DNA of 64,000 bases from Ganoderma boninense (GCA_002900995.3 CM035311.1:2852001-2916000); one strand, 5' to 3'. Shown: positions 47,456 to 58,978, counted from the first letter of the stretch. Notes: generated from the sequence alone by a model not told the origin. Numbers and translations: made by a program.

Positions 47456-47870
47456 GAGACGCCCAGAATATGGGCCACGAAAATCGATCGCACTGCAGCG
47501 CATCGATGTCAACTCACTGTTGCCGCATTCTACCTGTTAACATGGAGCTTGGACTCTCTCATTCACTATGTGCTTATGCTTGCGACTGTATGCTCTGCTA
47601 GGACTTGCAGACGAGTTCAGCGGCCAGCCATAATCCAGCCCTTCTTTCTTCCTGACGACCTCCCACGGCACCCATGCACCTCAATACACATTTCGTATGG
47701 TTCGCTATGGGTGGGATAATTCCGAATGTTGAATTGTGCCGCCCATAGCCATCCATACATGCGTGGTATCTCATCGTAGCTCAAGCACTGGCGTTGGGTC
47801 CGTAGTGGCGGGCAGCTGTACATTCAACAGGAGACTTGGAGAAAAATAGAACAAAGTGAGTACATCGCGA
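47456..47870. repeat. Repeat module 4 (left of copy C)
   Basis: GAGACGCCCA at 47456-47465, then GGGCCACGAAAATCGATCG. Palindrome at 47704-47749 (arms 19 bp, 16 of 19 pairs match, 8-base loop), then AGGAGACTTGGAG and GAACAAAGTGAGTACAT at 47849-47865. Confidence 0.7.
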
Positions 47871-47926
47871 ACATATTCCTTGCTTCATAGAAAAGCGTTT
47901 AGTCTCTATGCCTGGCTCAAGGTCCA

Positions 47927-50208
47927 TCATTCGCTCGACTCCTGCATGGGTGCCGAGGGGAAGCCTGAAACTTGGGCCTGTTGAGGGTGGATATGGGTGG
48001 GATATTGCCGATGAGTTTCTTGCCCCGGCGAAGTGGCCAGAAACCGGTGATGGTGGTGGCTTTGGGAGCCCGTGAACGATGTTCCGAGGTACGTCTCGTC
48101 ATAGCCTTGTCCGAGGAGAGGCAGCATGGTATTGGTGCAGAACGGCTCGCACTCCTCGAAGCCACCTTCGAAGGTGCGAGCTATGCCGATGTTGTTGGGC
48201 GCATGCGCGCGAGATGTGCCTGGCACAACCACGGCGTCGATCCCTGGCTCCATCAAGGGGTTTGTGAGGATCGTCGTGGACGCGACGGGGAGATCGTTGT
48301 GCCAGTGCGCGAGGAGCTCAGGTGCAGTCGCCGCCGGGCTTGCAATGTCGAAACCTGCGATATGCGGGGCGTATAGAGGCGCATCGAGGGTTGCGGCGCC
48401 AACGCCGGCTTGCTCAACGAGCGGAACATCGGCGAGGGCGTCCGCGAGATCACTGTATGCGCTCCGAGATGCCCATGTTGGCTGTGAGCATTGCGCACTC
48501 ATCGTGGCCGGCGCGCTGAACTGATGCTGGTTGACCGAGTTGACGAGGTGCGCAGGAATCGTGCACGCGAGCGGAACGGAGTTGGGGTGCCCCGAGTGCC
48601 CATGCGACGAGTCGGAGGACGAGATGCTGGTGGATCCGTCATGCCGCCAGACTTGAGCTCGATGCGCGCTGATGGGCAGTATGGTCCCATAGCCTGCGGA
48701 TCGGGCGATCGCAGAGCGTTCTGCAGTTGTTGGAGAGCGGTTGCCATGGGCATGACCCACCGCGACCCGATCGGAGTGACTGGGATAAGGGCATGAAGCG
48801 TGCTGGTGGTGGAAGGTCGCACGTTCAGGACGATGCACCCCAGGCTGAGTACCGGTTGCGCGTGCAACGCCCTTCCATACAGGCCCGCGGTGCTGGTGAC
48901 CACTGACCACTCCGGACGTAGTGGTGGCCGTCACATACGGATGCTGCGACAGGGAGCGGTGGTCCTGATGTGTCGAGCTCCGGACGGCGGTCGCCGTGGG
49001 CCAAGATTCGGGCACGCGGAGGTCGGGAGGGCTCACGGTCGCTAGCTGTGGGGAGGAAGGATAGTAGGAGCAATCAGGTATGTACTGCACAGAATTTTGG
49101 GAGGCAAGGCACTGATGAGTTTCAGGGACGATGGATAATTGTGTGTCACTGTGTCCCTTATCGACCGCCAGAGTGGGGGATGGACGACTCCATGATGAAC
49201 GAGGGATGAAATAACTCTGGTAAACGGCATTGAAGATGCCTTCGCTGTCTCGATCTTCCTCCGCCGCTGACCGTATGCGATTGTGCTGTTCCGGCAAGGA
49301 AGGGGACTGTGGCGCAGGTGTCGGGCCATCTGCCCATGTACCCAAGGATCGTGGCGATCGTGGCGACTCAACTGTTGAGGTCGGAGTTCCACCGTCCGAC
49401 TGCAGTGATGGCGTGCTGATCGGTGACAGGCCATGTCCCAGTGCGAGATCGGAGGAGTGTCCGGATGGGCATCTGGCGTAAACCTGGAGGTATGTGGCGT
49501 TGAAGACGCCATTCGCAGTATGTGGCGGTTGGTAGACCAGCTCTGGAGCTGTGGAGGACGCACCCGCAGAATGGCATGAGCGCAGTGTCACCGGCGACAT
49601 CGAGTATGAGGACGTATATCGCCGGCCAGGAGGAATTGGCGAGCGCACAGTCAAAGCGTCGATCGGTGTCCCGCTCTCCGAGGTTGCCAGCTGCGGTGCC
49701 GGTGGTAGAGGAGTTGATCGGAAGATGGTCGATACCGGAGGTGGTTGTGCAGGGGGCGGCGTCGTGTTTTGAACCAGCGAGAGCTATCATGATGTTCAGA
49801 TTTGTGGATGGAATTCCAGGACCGACGAAAGTGACACTTACCTGCCTCTTCCTCACCGTCTTCCTCCGGCCTTCCACCTGACGTTTTCTAGATTGAATGG
49901 CCCCTGCTTTGACTGCTTTGGTTCTCGCCTTCTGCTGCTCGTACCGCCTCTTCCGTTTAGGCGGGAGAGGGTCAGCTCGTTCTCCTAGCCTATCCAGATG
50001 CAGCCCTGACGAAGGGCACATCTCCATGCACTGGGGGGTGGATCCGTTGATGTGGAGAGCGAGAGCCACTGAATGTATTCGTGCTCACCATTCTGTCGTT
50101 GCCTATCGCTCTCTGAAGTTTAACAGGGGGTTGGTGTATTTGTCGATAGTTCTTTATCTGCGCCCCCTTCTCGCCATACTTCGGTCCCAGAGAATTTGCG
50201 CTAGACAT
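47927..50208 (-). CDS. Copy C of the unrecognised island gene family (721 aa)
   Basis: Exons on the minus strand: 50208-50089, 50030-49842, 49783-47927, all phase 0, with the same junctions as copy B. The start MSSANSLGPKYGEKGAQ and the basic exon 2 (RKRRYEQQKARTKAVKAG, GRRKTVRKRQ) are nearly unchanged; the third exon has many substitutions and in-frame indels relative to copy B but stays open for 619 codons, which suggests selection on the protein. Shared blocks include STVESPRSPRSLGTWADGPT, SAIARSAGYGTILP and SDLADALAD. Its C-terminus runs 27 residues or more past the copy B stop (QETHRQYPTHIHPQQAQ). Function unknown; a nuclear role is inferred only from composition. Confidence 0.62.
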
Positions 50209-51193
50209 GTAGAGTTTGCTTGTGGATGAGATATGGCGCGGGATGAGGTCTGTGTATGGAGGGGAGGAATGAGGACTGATATCGTGGTGGGATGTGTCCT
50301 TAACTTGTCAGAGCGAAATCCTGTGTACAGCCAAAAGTGGTGTATGTGGATCGAAGGGAAGAAGCGGCCCCTTGGTTCGCTTGTTGACAGAACGGCGCGT
50401 GGATCACGCAGCCTCGGCGGAGCCTGGCTTCTGGCGGCACCTGAACAGATGAAGCAATGGGCGGTGTTACGGCCCCTTCGAGGGTACAAACTCCGCAGAC
50501 GTTGGGCACCTAAGCCTGAGCTGTACCTGAGATATAAATCGGGTGCTTAAGGACGCCCTGATTGATTGTCGTGTTGAAAGGTATCCTTTTCTATATATTC
50601 GTAAGTATCTCATGTTCCGAAACCTTCGTCAAGTATTCAGAAGTTGCTGACTATTACTTAGGTTAATAACGCCGTCCTCATTACATTTGCACCATATACG
50701 CAACGGTGGAGCGACCACTCATTAAGCTCACAATAAAGCGAAGCAAATGCACAGGCCCTTCGTTCCCTGATAACTGGCACAAAAACGTGCGGAGCGCAGG
50801 CTTCGTCTCCGCCAACTGGCACAGCCCGGCCGTTTCCACGAAAGAACACTCGTTCGTTCTCTTGTGAATGACTTCTTCATGGGAATGTCTCAGGAACCTC
50901 CTTTAGGTAGGCCATGTTTTCTCGCTAAATTGCGAGAAGTGGAGTCAGTCTTCGCGAATTGCCACCGTGCGTCGTAGACTCGTAGTGCACATCAACTACG
51001 CACGGATCGCATGAATCCATCATATAGCAGAACGTCGGAGCATCTGGTAGGAATGAGCTATCTATGACTCACAGGTGAGATAAAGGAAGAACGAGGCCCC
51101 GCCGTGGAGTTGCTACCACATCATGTAACTCCGGTTCAACTTGCTGGCAAACGGGTCCCAATCAGGCTCTCGAGGCTACTATAATTGGTAATG

Positions 51194-51735
51194 GAGACGC
51201 CCACGGTAAAACGTGGCCACCAGTTTCGAGATCCGCTGGGAGCGCTCCCTCGTCGCTCACACTTCCAATCGGTTCTCGCTCATGTCTCTTGCGCTGCAGC
51301 CTCACCATATCCATCACCCCTGTGAATATCTGAGGTCTCAAAATCTAGGACTCCACGAAACATTCCGACGGCGGTTGTGAAGCACTGTTCGCCGCCCTTC
51401 CGTTCACGGTCCTTCACGATCTTGCCCATCCCGGAATGCTGAGCTTAGGTTTTCGTGTATATGCCTTGTCAAAAATGTTCTTTCTCTCTACAAGTCTCTC
51501 CGATCTGCACTACGGCACGGATTCACGGCAGCCGAAGTCGCCCGAGATGGTTTGCTATGGGTAATACTGTTTGAAGTGGCAGACAGTGCTACCTATAGTA
51601 GCTCATTCACACACGGTACAGATGGGGTTAGAAGGCAACTAATAGGACCATACTGATGGGCCATTGGGCACAGAATCAAGACCTTTACATTGGCGAGAAG
51701 AAGCTGACGACGAATGTGAGTGTATATCGATGACA
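51194..51735. repeat. Repeat module 5 (right of copy C)
   Basis: GAGACGCCCA at 51194-51203, then GTGGCCACCAGTTTCGAGATC. Palindrome at 51555-51598 (arms 19 bp, 15 of 19 pairs match, 6-base loop); a degenerate GAATGTGAGTGTATAT follows at 51713. Confidence 0.65.
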
Positions 51736-51859
51736 TTTCTGTATTTGATACGAGACATGGGATGGAATGAGTTGCGGGTGATATGGTTCGAGGCGGATCT
51801 CCAGCTTGGCCTGCATAGCTGCAGTCGGCTGGGGGTGTGGCCCGTGTTGGAGACTCGGA

Positions 51860-51960
51860 ATTGATATGGGTAATACTGAAGGAAGTGAGCTCGCTACCAC
51901 GTGGAACTGGCAGGGAGCTGCTGGCTTGCGTTTTAATTCAGCGTCCATCTTGTCACAGTG
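51860..51960 (-). pseudogene. Relic of a further family copy (D)
   Basis: After the distal arm copy at 51865-51878, the sequence CTACCACGTGGAACTGGCAGGGAGCTGCTGGC (given in parts: CTACCACGTGGAACTGG, then CAGGGAGCTGCTGG) resembles the region at the copy B stop (CTACCACATCGAGGTGG, then CAGGAATTGCTGG). Only the extreme 3' end of a copy seems to remain. Confidence 0.35.
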
Positions 51961-53226
51961 CTCGCGGTCAGGATGGGAAGCAATGAATCATTGCGGTCTG
52001 CGGCGGAGACGATGACATTGCCAAGTATGCATGCTTGATGGCGGGGAGATGCGCACGGAGAGGTGGGGAGGTAGTCCAAGCGGTATGAGCTCTGAGCACG
52101 AGCTCTGCACTCGTCACCTGTGGGTCGCACTATATCCTACCAGGGTATGATTTCATGTAGATTGAGCCTTGGCTCACAAAAATGCTCTATCCCTCGGCAG
52201 GATGTGCACGACTCCGTGCCCCCGAAAGGATGGCGAACGCGAGTTTTCATAATATTCCAAGGCTGTTTCGCTTTCTTGTATAGGTGAGTTTGCTTCTCAC
52301 ATCGCCGCTTATCTCACATCTTGGTTGCCGTTGCAGGCACCAGGTTGCACAACTCCTCGACTCATCACGATGTCAGTGTCATCCGCGCCCTAAATAGGAA
52401 TTCCAAACCGTGCGCACCGAACGTCCGCCAATGATCGCAGCAGTGCTAGGGATGCACACCCTCGCCGTTTTGGAGGTTGTTTGAATGACCGTGTCCGGCT
52501 CCGAACTGTCGCGGAGACCCTTCGACGACTCATTTGCGGGAAATTCTCCTCGCGAAGATCTCGTGTCCGCGCGGCATGCCTTCCGCGGGACATCCAAGAG
52601 CGCGATCTCAACCTCGCCAACTGTGTGCAAGGACATTTAAGGCATGCCATCTTCCGGTCATCAGAGGCCCGTACGCCGCCGCCGTATACCCGTCCCCTTC
52701 ATAGACGCAGAACCATGGCGCGACTCCAGCATGTGCCCACCGCCTCGCTGCTCTGGTGCGCCCACTCTGGTGCATCTTTTCCCTGACGCTGATCACGTTG
52801 GACTCTAATATTCCATCACAGGGCGTTGGACTATGTTCCGGTTCCGTAACTCGCAATTTTCTGGACGCTTGGAGGGCTTCTGCACCGTGTCACCTTACCA
52901 TAAGTGCTCGGTTCGCCGCATGGGCTTTACCCTTCTCCGGAAGATGGGCGAAACGAGTTTCTGGGCCTACATCGCCTCGTGTGCTCTGCATGGCTTATCT
53001 TGTACGAACATCCCTTATACCCGCTCGGTGCAGTTCGAAGTGGTCCAGCTTCACCTGCCTCTCACCTGCTCTCCTTTCCCCCTCCCCCCTCCCCCCCACT
53101 CCTACACCGAGCACCCATTTCGAAATCAGACCTAGCGGCTATAATTCTGATCCCTGGTTGACTGTAAGTGGCAGTTTCATCATCCATTTTTGAAGCTGAA
53201 TTAGAAACAATTAGGTATCTTCGGCA
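51961..53226. other. Intergenic between array and HET gene
   Basis: No gene recognised. Frames at 52.4-53.1 kb on both strands lack domains. The last 200 bp is the likely HET gene leader. Confidence 0.4.
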
Positions 53227-56200
53227 ATGCGGTTGATCAACACAGAAACCGGGGAGTTCGAGGAATTCGTAGACCTGGCAAAGGTTCCCCCATATGCCAT
53301 CCTATCACATACTTGGAATCCGACCGGGGAGCAAACGTACCAGGAGGTCGTAAAGATACAGGAGAAATATAGGCCTCAGGGTGTACGTTGTAGCATTCCC
53401 ACACGACAGTGTTACGTCCCACCCCTTCTGCGCTTACTGATCCTCATCCTCCTTCCAGCTTTTTTGGCAAGGATATGCTCTCTCGAACTCGCGGCCAGAC
53501 TTTCCTGGAACTGTCCCAGAAGCTCTTATCCCACCTGAAGCGCACACAATGTCGTCCCGCTCTCCCCTACTCTTGTCACGGGAAGATCCTCGTTCGTGTT
53601 CTGTGTGGAAGCATATATGTACGCAAGTAGCCCGCCTTTCGTGGATCGTTCGAACTTGGCTCTGCCGTACGACTGGTACCACAGCCCCTTCTATGCTGAA
53701 ATCCCTTCCCGTCCCCTCAGCTCCATCAAACCGGGAGCTCCCGACTACTTCATTACCTCCTTCCACTGTCAGTTCCATATGGGATTGCGACTCTGGGTTA
53801 TCGGAGAAGGTACGCAAGGCGTGCCAGCTTGCGCGCCGCGACGGCTACCGCTACATGTGGATCGACTCCTGCTGCATCAACAAGGACAGCAGCGGCTCCG
53901 AGCTGTCTGAGGCGATCAACTCCATGTTCACCTGGTACCGCGGATCGTAGATCTGCTACGCCTTCCTCCCGGACGTACCGTCGGATGAGGACGTGAGGGT
54001 AGAACGCTCCAAGTTCCGGAAGAGCCGGTGGTTCACCCGAGGGTGGACGCTCCAGGAGCTCATCGCTCCCCTCGTGGTCGTTTTCCTTTCGCAAGCCTGG
54101 GAGGGCCTCGGCACGAAGGACATACTGGCGGATGTCATCCAGGAGATCACCTCCATCGATCGCGGGATCTTGAGGCACGAGAAGCCATTGAGCGACGAGC
54201 GCGTCGCAGACCGCATGCGGTGGGCGGCCAACCGCGAGACGACCCGAGTGGAGGACGAGGCGTACTCGCTGCTGGGTATCTTCGGTATCACGATGCCTAC
54301 ACTCTACGGGGAAGGCCGGTATGCCTTCCGGCGGCTGCAAGAGGAGATCTTGCAGCGGATTCCCGACCAGAGCCTCTTTGCTTGGGGATCCGAGTGCATG
54401 CCCTTTCCCCTGACAGGCTCTTGGGAGATTTCGGTCGGTTCCGTGAACTACTCCCAGACACCCTTTGCGCCGTCTCCCCATTCTTTCGCCTCCTCTCGCG
54501 AGAGCATCATCCCGGCGACAGGGTACTCTGTCGAATCCCTTGGACTTCCGGTCGAGGAGGACACCCGCACTCTCTACGGTATCCGCACCCAGCTCTGCCT
54601 GCTGCCCTTGAAAGCCCTGAACCCGGACCTTAAAATGAGCGGGTTCGGGAGCGCCACTGTGTCATGGTACCTCGTCATCCTGCGCTCTCAGCACGCCACT
54701 GTGATACACGGCGGCTTCTCAGTCGACTGTGTTTCCTCCCGGACGACTACCGTTCTGCAGTCGCATTCTTGCATGTCCCAGACTGGGTTGTTCCGCCAGC
54801 GCCTCCGGACGACAGGAGGAATCTCGCCCGTTGCAACGTCCTCATGTTCACTCTCTCGTTGGACGACCTCGAGCGCGTGAGGGAGACGCAACTACAGACC
54901 AAGACCGTCTACCTCCCCCATCCTAAACCATCCATGGCTATGCGGCAAGTTGATGGGAGGAACGGTCCGGTATTACATATGACACTCCCTGAGTGGAATC
55001 GAGCTGCTCTCCGGATGAGCGGATACAGTGTCTCAGACGTCCGGTGCTATGCAGCCGACAACCACTTCCATTCCGCTTCCCTCACGCTCTCTCGTCCTTC
55101 CCTCCATATCCACATCGAGTACCGACAGATGTTTATCCGTTGCAACTGGTTCGGTGATCGTGCCGCCGTCGTCATCCAGGCCCGTATCTGGCTTTTATTC
55201 CCCGGCTCAGGCATGCTCTCTGAGAGCTCTGCTGACGCTGTCCGCCTCGGGCCGCCCTATACCTCCGCCACCTGGGCTGACGATGAACCGTGGGCCATGA
55301 CTCTTCCGGCAAGGAGCGTGAACCTCCTCACGGACTCGGGAGACGGAGTGGGCTTGCGACTGGGGCTGGATCTTACGATGCCGTCTCGGTACAATATTCG
55401 CATCGAGGTCGCGCCGACTGGCCCTGCAACCATTGCGGCCTCGCCTCGTCCTGACCTCGAAGACCTCCCGAAAGTCCTGGATGCTCCCCATGAGACTTTC
55501 CGGCTGGTTATGCCCGGATTGGTCAGAAGAGCGTTGGAGATGAAAGGGTACTCCGCACACCTCGAGCTCGGCCCAAGCCTGGGTGGTTTCCCCTCCCATA
55601 ACCTGATCCTTTCCGGCGGCGCCGATTCACGCTTCGTCATTGTCGTAAAGTTCTTCCACACGCTCGCGCGTGAGCGCCTCCTACGAGATTCACAGGCACT
55701 CGTGGTCGTAGCGCGTGTCACCTTGGAGTCAGACTCTGCCTCCCATGAGGGCTCCGAGGGGTACCAGGATGGCCCGTATGTTGCGATCTGGAGTGATATG
55801 ACACACGCTTGGAGGTGGAGCTGGGAGGCGAAACAGCTCATCCTGACCACTCCGACTGAGGAGTCCCTGACCCTTCACCTCGGCTTCGACTTTGCATGGC
55901 AATCCGAATACTATTTGCATGTCGACGTCGAGCCCGGGACCGCCCACTTCCGGCCTTCAGAGCTGTGGGATCGCCGCCACAACGAGTACCCATACTCCCT
56001 GGATGGGATCCACGGAAGCGTTACTATGACGCTACCCGGACACGTCAAGCATGCTTTACAGAGGAAGGGTTACCAAGTCCGTTTGGATGTGTTAGGTGCC
56101 GCTGATGACCTTGAAGAGGAAGGGGGCCCCCGGACCCGCTATCGCCTCACCCTTTCTAAGATCGATGCTGGCTTTGTGGTCGTCGTAGACTACTCCTACA

Positions 56201-56853
56201 AGCTCATCACGGCGTACTGGGGCGAACCGGAGCGCGTCACAGTCCCATCCGTGACCTCTGAACCAGACTTCGGCCTGCCCGCAGACTCCGAGTCGGACGG
56301 CGATCCACCTCTCAACCAACAGACGAGTCGGCAGCCGAGGCAGGAGCTCACTTTCCAAGCCTGTGTCAAGGCGTTGCCCTCTCATGGCCTCCAGGGCGGC
56401 ATAGCAGTAGGAGCCCAAGGCGAAAGTGCGACTGTGGATTGGAACGCGAGGCACCCGAGGCTTGGAGGCTGGCGCCGGCACCTGCCCAGGCAGGACATCT
56501 CACTCGTTCTGCCGACCATACACACGCTGACCCTACGTCTCGGATTCTACCTCGTGTGGTACTCCGAGTACTGTCTCATGGTGGATGTCAACCCACATAC
56601 GCCCCTGTCGCGCACGACGTCTCGCCCCCATCCCCCGCGCCTCAGTCCAAGTTATGACTCCGACTCGAGCTCGTCCACATTCGAGGTCACTGACAGGGGA
56701 TCACGAAGGCCGGCGGAGTTCTTTGTGCTGGATACCGACACGATCACAGCAACCGAGACGGGGCTTGCCTACAGGGCGGAGCATGCAGAAACGCAGGGAG
56801 CAGGTGATTCAGAGAATGGGGACCCTGCGATGCCGCTCGAGGCGGAAGCATAG
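53227..56853 (+). pseudogene. HET-domain gene with long C-terminal repeat region; nonsense codon and frameshift
   Basis: Exon 1 (53227-53380) begins MRLINTETGEFEEF and has the HET-domain opening YAILSHTWNPTGEQTYQEV. After introns the domain goes on: LSEKVRKACQLARRDGYRYM, WIDSCCINKDSSGSELSEAI, TWYRGS, then a TAG at 53948-53950, then in the same frame ICYAFLPDVPSDEDV, KSRWFTRGWTLQELIAP, EDEAYSLLGIFGITMPTLYG, RIPDQSLFAWGSE. Around 54690-54715 the reading shifts by one base and continues open for over 700 codons to 56853. HET proteins trigger cell death on non-self fusion. Family members normally read straight through both sites, so this is probably a pseudogene; a stop-codon or base error in the draft is the alternative. 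The exon structure from 53381 to about 53770 is unresolved. Confidence 0.75.
54970..56592 (+). repeat. Three tandem ~150-190-residue modules in the HET gene C-terminus
   Basis: Modules at about 54970-55416, 55495-55932 and 56017-56592. Each begins with a strand/helix like VLHMTLPEWNRAALRMSGY, TFRLVMPGLVRRALEMKGY or SVTMTLPGHVKHALQRKGY and ends with a phrase like LRLGLDLTMPSRYNIRIEV, LHLGFDFAWQSEYYLHVDV or LRLGFYLVWYSEYCLMVDV. The repeats are diverged, so the triplication is old. Confidence 0.8.
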
Positions 56854-57370
56854 ACTAGGATTCTCAAGGAGCGAGGGCGCAGGAGCTGAGGGAGGCCTTC
56901 GCCTTCGGAGGTCGAAGAAGCCCGTGCCGTCGGGGAGCGGAGCATAAGTGATTTTTCGGGACTACGGTCACATTCTCGCGGGTTTCTCGCGTTCTGTGTT
57001 CCGGACGAACCTTCCTAGAAACGGTGCTCAACTGTTTATTGTGTGAAAGATCTAGCCATACGCTTCGTATTTGTGCATGTCGTGCTGGACGTTAGTCGAT
57101 TATTTGCCATGTTTTGGAGATCGCAATCAACATTCACGTCGTGAGCACTATGGTCGTTACCCAGCCCCGTATGACACGAATGGCGCAGAGCAATCAGCCC
57201 CAACAGATGAAGTTCGTTCCACGTACTCCGAGTTCACATGCAGCACCCCAACACCTAGGTTGAAGCAAGAACAACAAATTTGACAGCAGAGATCACAAGC
57301 GAAAACAGTCTCAACGTACGTGATTGCGCTGACGGAGAAAATCAGGTTAATCTCTCCACGACTTCGCCTC
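56854..57370. other. Intergenic; right edge of accessory island
   Basis: Between the HET gene stop and the PAF1 stop. No gene recognised. Confidence 0.5.
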
Positions 57371-58978
57371 CTACTCTTCACCAAACACATCGATAACCTC
57401 CTGGCGAATGGCGTTCGCCGTCTCTGCCGATTTCCCATTGAGGCCGAAAGTAGCATCGTCGACCTCGCCGTCCGCGTCCGCATCTGCGTCCGCCCGTGCG
57501 AGCGGGAAGAGCGGGTCGTTGACTTCCGCAAGCGCCTCCTCACGCTCCTGCTCTTCCTCCTTGCTCATCGGCGTGTGCGTCAGCTTCACGACGTCCCACT
57601 TGTCGCCGTACGACTCGTACGTCTACGTCCATTGCAGTCAGCACAATCGCGTCTACCCAAGGCAAGAAAGCAACGTACGTTGACACGCTTCTTCTTGAGC
57701 AGCATCTTGCGCTCGATGTTCTTGTAGTACGCGCCCTTGGGCCGCGGCGCGCCGCCACGCACGTCTGTCTCGAACTCGTCCGTACCCTCGTCGAGCACGA
57801 GCAGGAACTCGTTCGGCACCTCCTGCTCCACCTTCACCGTCTCGTAGTCCCGCACGAAGTGGAAGTACGTCGGCTCGACCCCGTCCGGCGCGTCTCCCGG
57901 ATCACGCGCCGCACGGCTCTGCTTGAACTCCAGCGCGGCTTCGTCCTCCTTCGTGAGGTAGTACGCAAGGAAGTGGTCGCCGTCGGCCTCCATCGGTCGG
58001 AGGATGGCACAGTCCAAGCGTGGGTCGTCCATCTGAGCGCGGACCGGGAATTAGTGAGCATGTATGCGTTTGGAATGTATGAAACCTACGTCTGGTGGCC
58101 TGTCGCCAGGTCGCTCCGAGAACCTGAACAGGTCGTACGCGTTCGCCCAGATGTCTGCATCCGGGAAGATCTCGAACGCCTCTACCGCTGTGAGTTCGGG
58201 CCGCGTCGGATGGCGCAAGGCCGAGAGCTCTGAGCTCTCAATCGCGGTGAACGACGCGTCGATGTTGCGCAGCTGGGCGTCGCGGGAGACATCGATGGCC
58301 ACGTCGTTGGTTTGCTTTCTGCGCAGCGCGCAGAAACGACGTGTAAGGAAGGCGATTGGGACGCGAAGACACGCAAGAGCTTACATTTCTTGCGACACGC
58401 TAGGCCGCATGCTGCCATCTCGGCTCAGGTACTCCGTCTTCCTGAGCCACGGTACGTGTGGGACAGCCGACATCGGTGTCGACGTTCCGGACGAGGGACC
58501 GGCTCCCAGAATGGGGCCCGCAGACGAAGGATCCCCAAGCAGAAACTGGTCTTTTGGATCGAGTTTGGGGAGGTTGTTAGGGTCTGGGTTGAGTTCTTCA
58601 TCGGTAGGGTCCCGGCAAGTTGTCCTGCAACGTTAGCCTTCGAAGCTCGAAGCGTACGAAATCCGAACTACGCACCAGAATCATTGCCATTCTCCTCCCA
58701 CAGACAGTCCCACCGCGACAAGTCCAATGGCATTCCCAGTTCCCCATCTACGACCATCGGTAGCGGCGTCGACGATGCGATGTCGTCCAGGAACTCGGGT
58801 CGCGCATAGCGCATGGGGTCGGTGGGTATGTCGAGGAGCTTCGGGGGACATGGTGGTGCAGGTAGCGGATTTGAGTACCGCACGCGGATTAGGAGCTCCA
58901 ATTTACTGTTCCACGGTATCAGTGGACATGTTTTTATACGGAACGCGCGCATACAGCTTACCTCTTTTTGAAGCTCAT
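57371..58978 (-). CDS. PAF1: PAF1 complex subunit Paf1
   Basis: Exons on the minus strand: 58978-58962, 58902-58676, 58595-58385, 58318-58090, 58032-57679, 57622-57371, 429 aa. Paf1 is the scaffold of the RNA polymerase II elongation complex PAF1C that promotes H2B ubiquitination and H3K4 methylation. The first exon encodes only MSFKK plus two bases. Recognised stretches: ELLIRVRYSNPLPAPPCPPK, LDIPTDPMRYARPEFLDD, LNPDPNNLPKLDPKDQFLL, PWLRKTEYLSR, VDVSRD-type AIDVSRDAQLRNIDASF, VEAFEIFPDADIWANAYDLF, DDPRLDCAILRPM and ERKMLLKKKRVN. The acidic/alanine-rich tail (ARADADADADGEVDD) is usual. The junction into exon 3 uses acceptor AAG at 58598-58596. Divergent from the HIT-finger gene. Confidence 0.93.

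Noticed and set aside
39272..51598. Palindromes read as tRNA-like folds or bacterial-type terminators
   Set aside because: No A/B box or anticodon arm, no T-run after the stem, and the organism is a fungus.
54664..56853. Separate gene starting at ATG 54664
   Set aside because: The first ~12 codons overlap the HET frame out of register and the following residues continue the HET protein, so it is the shifted 3' part of the same gene.
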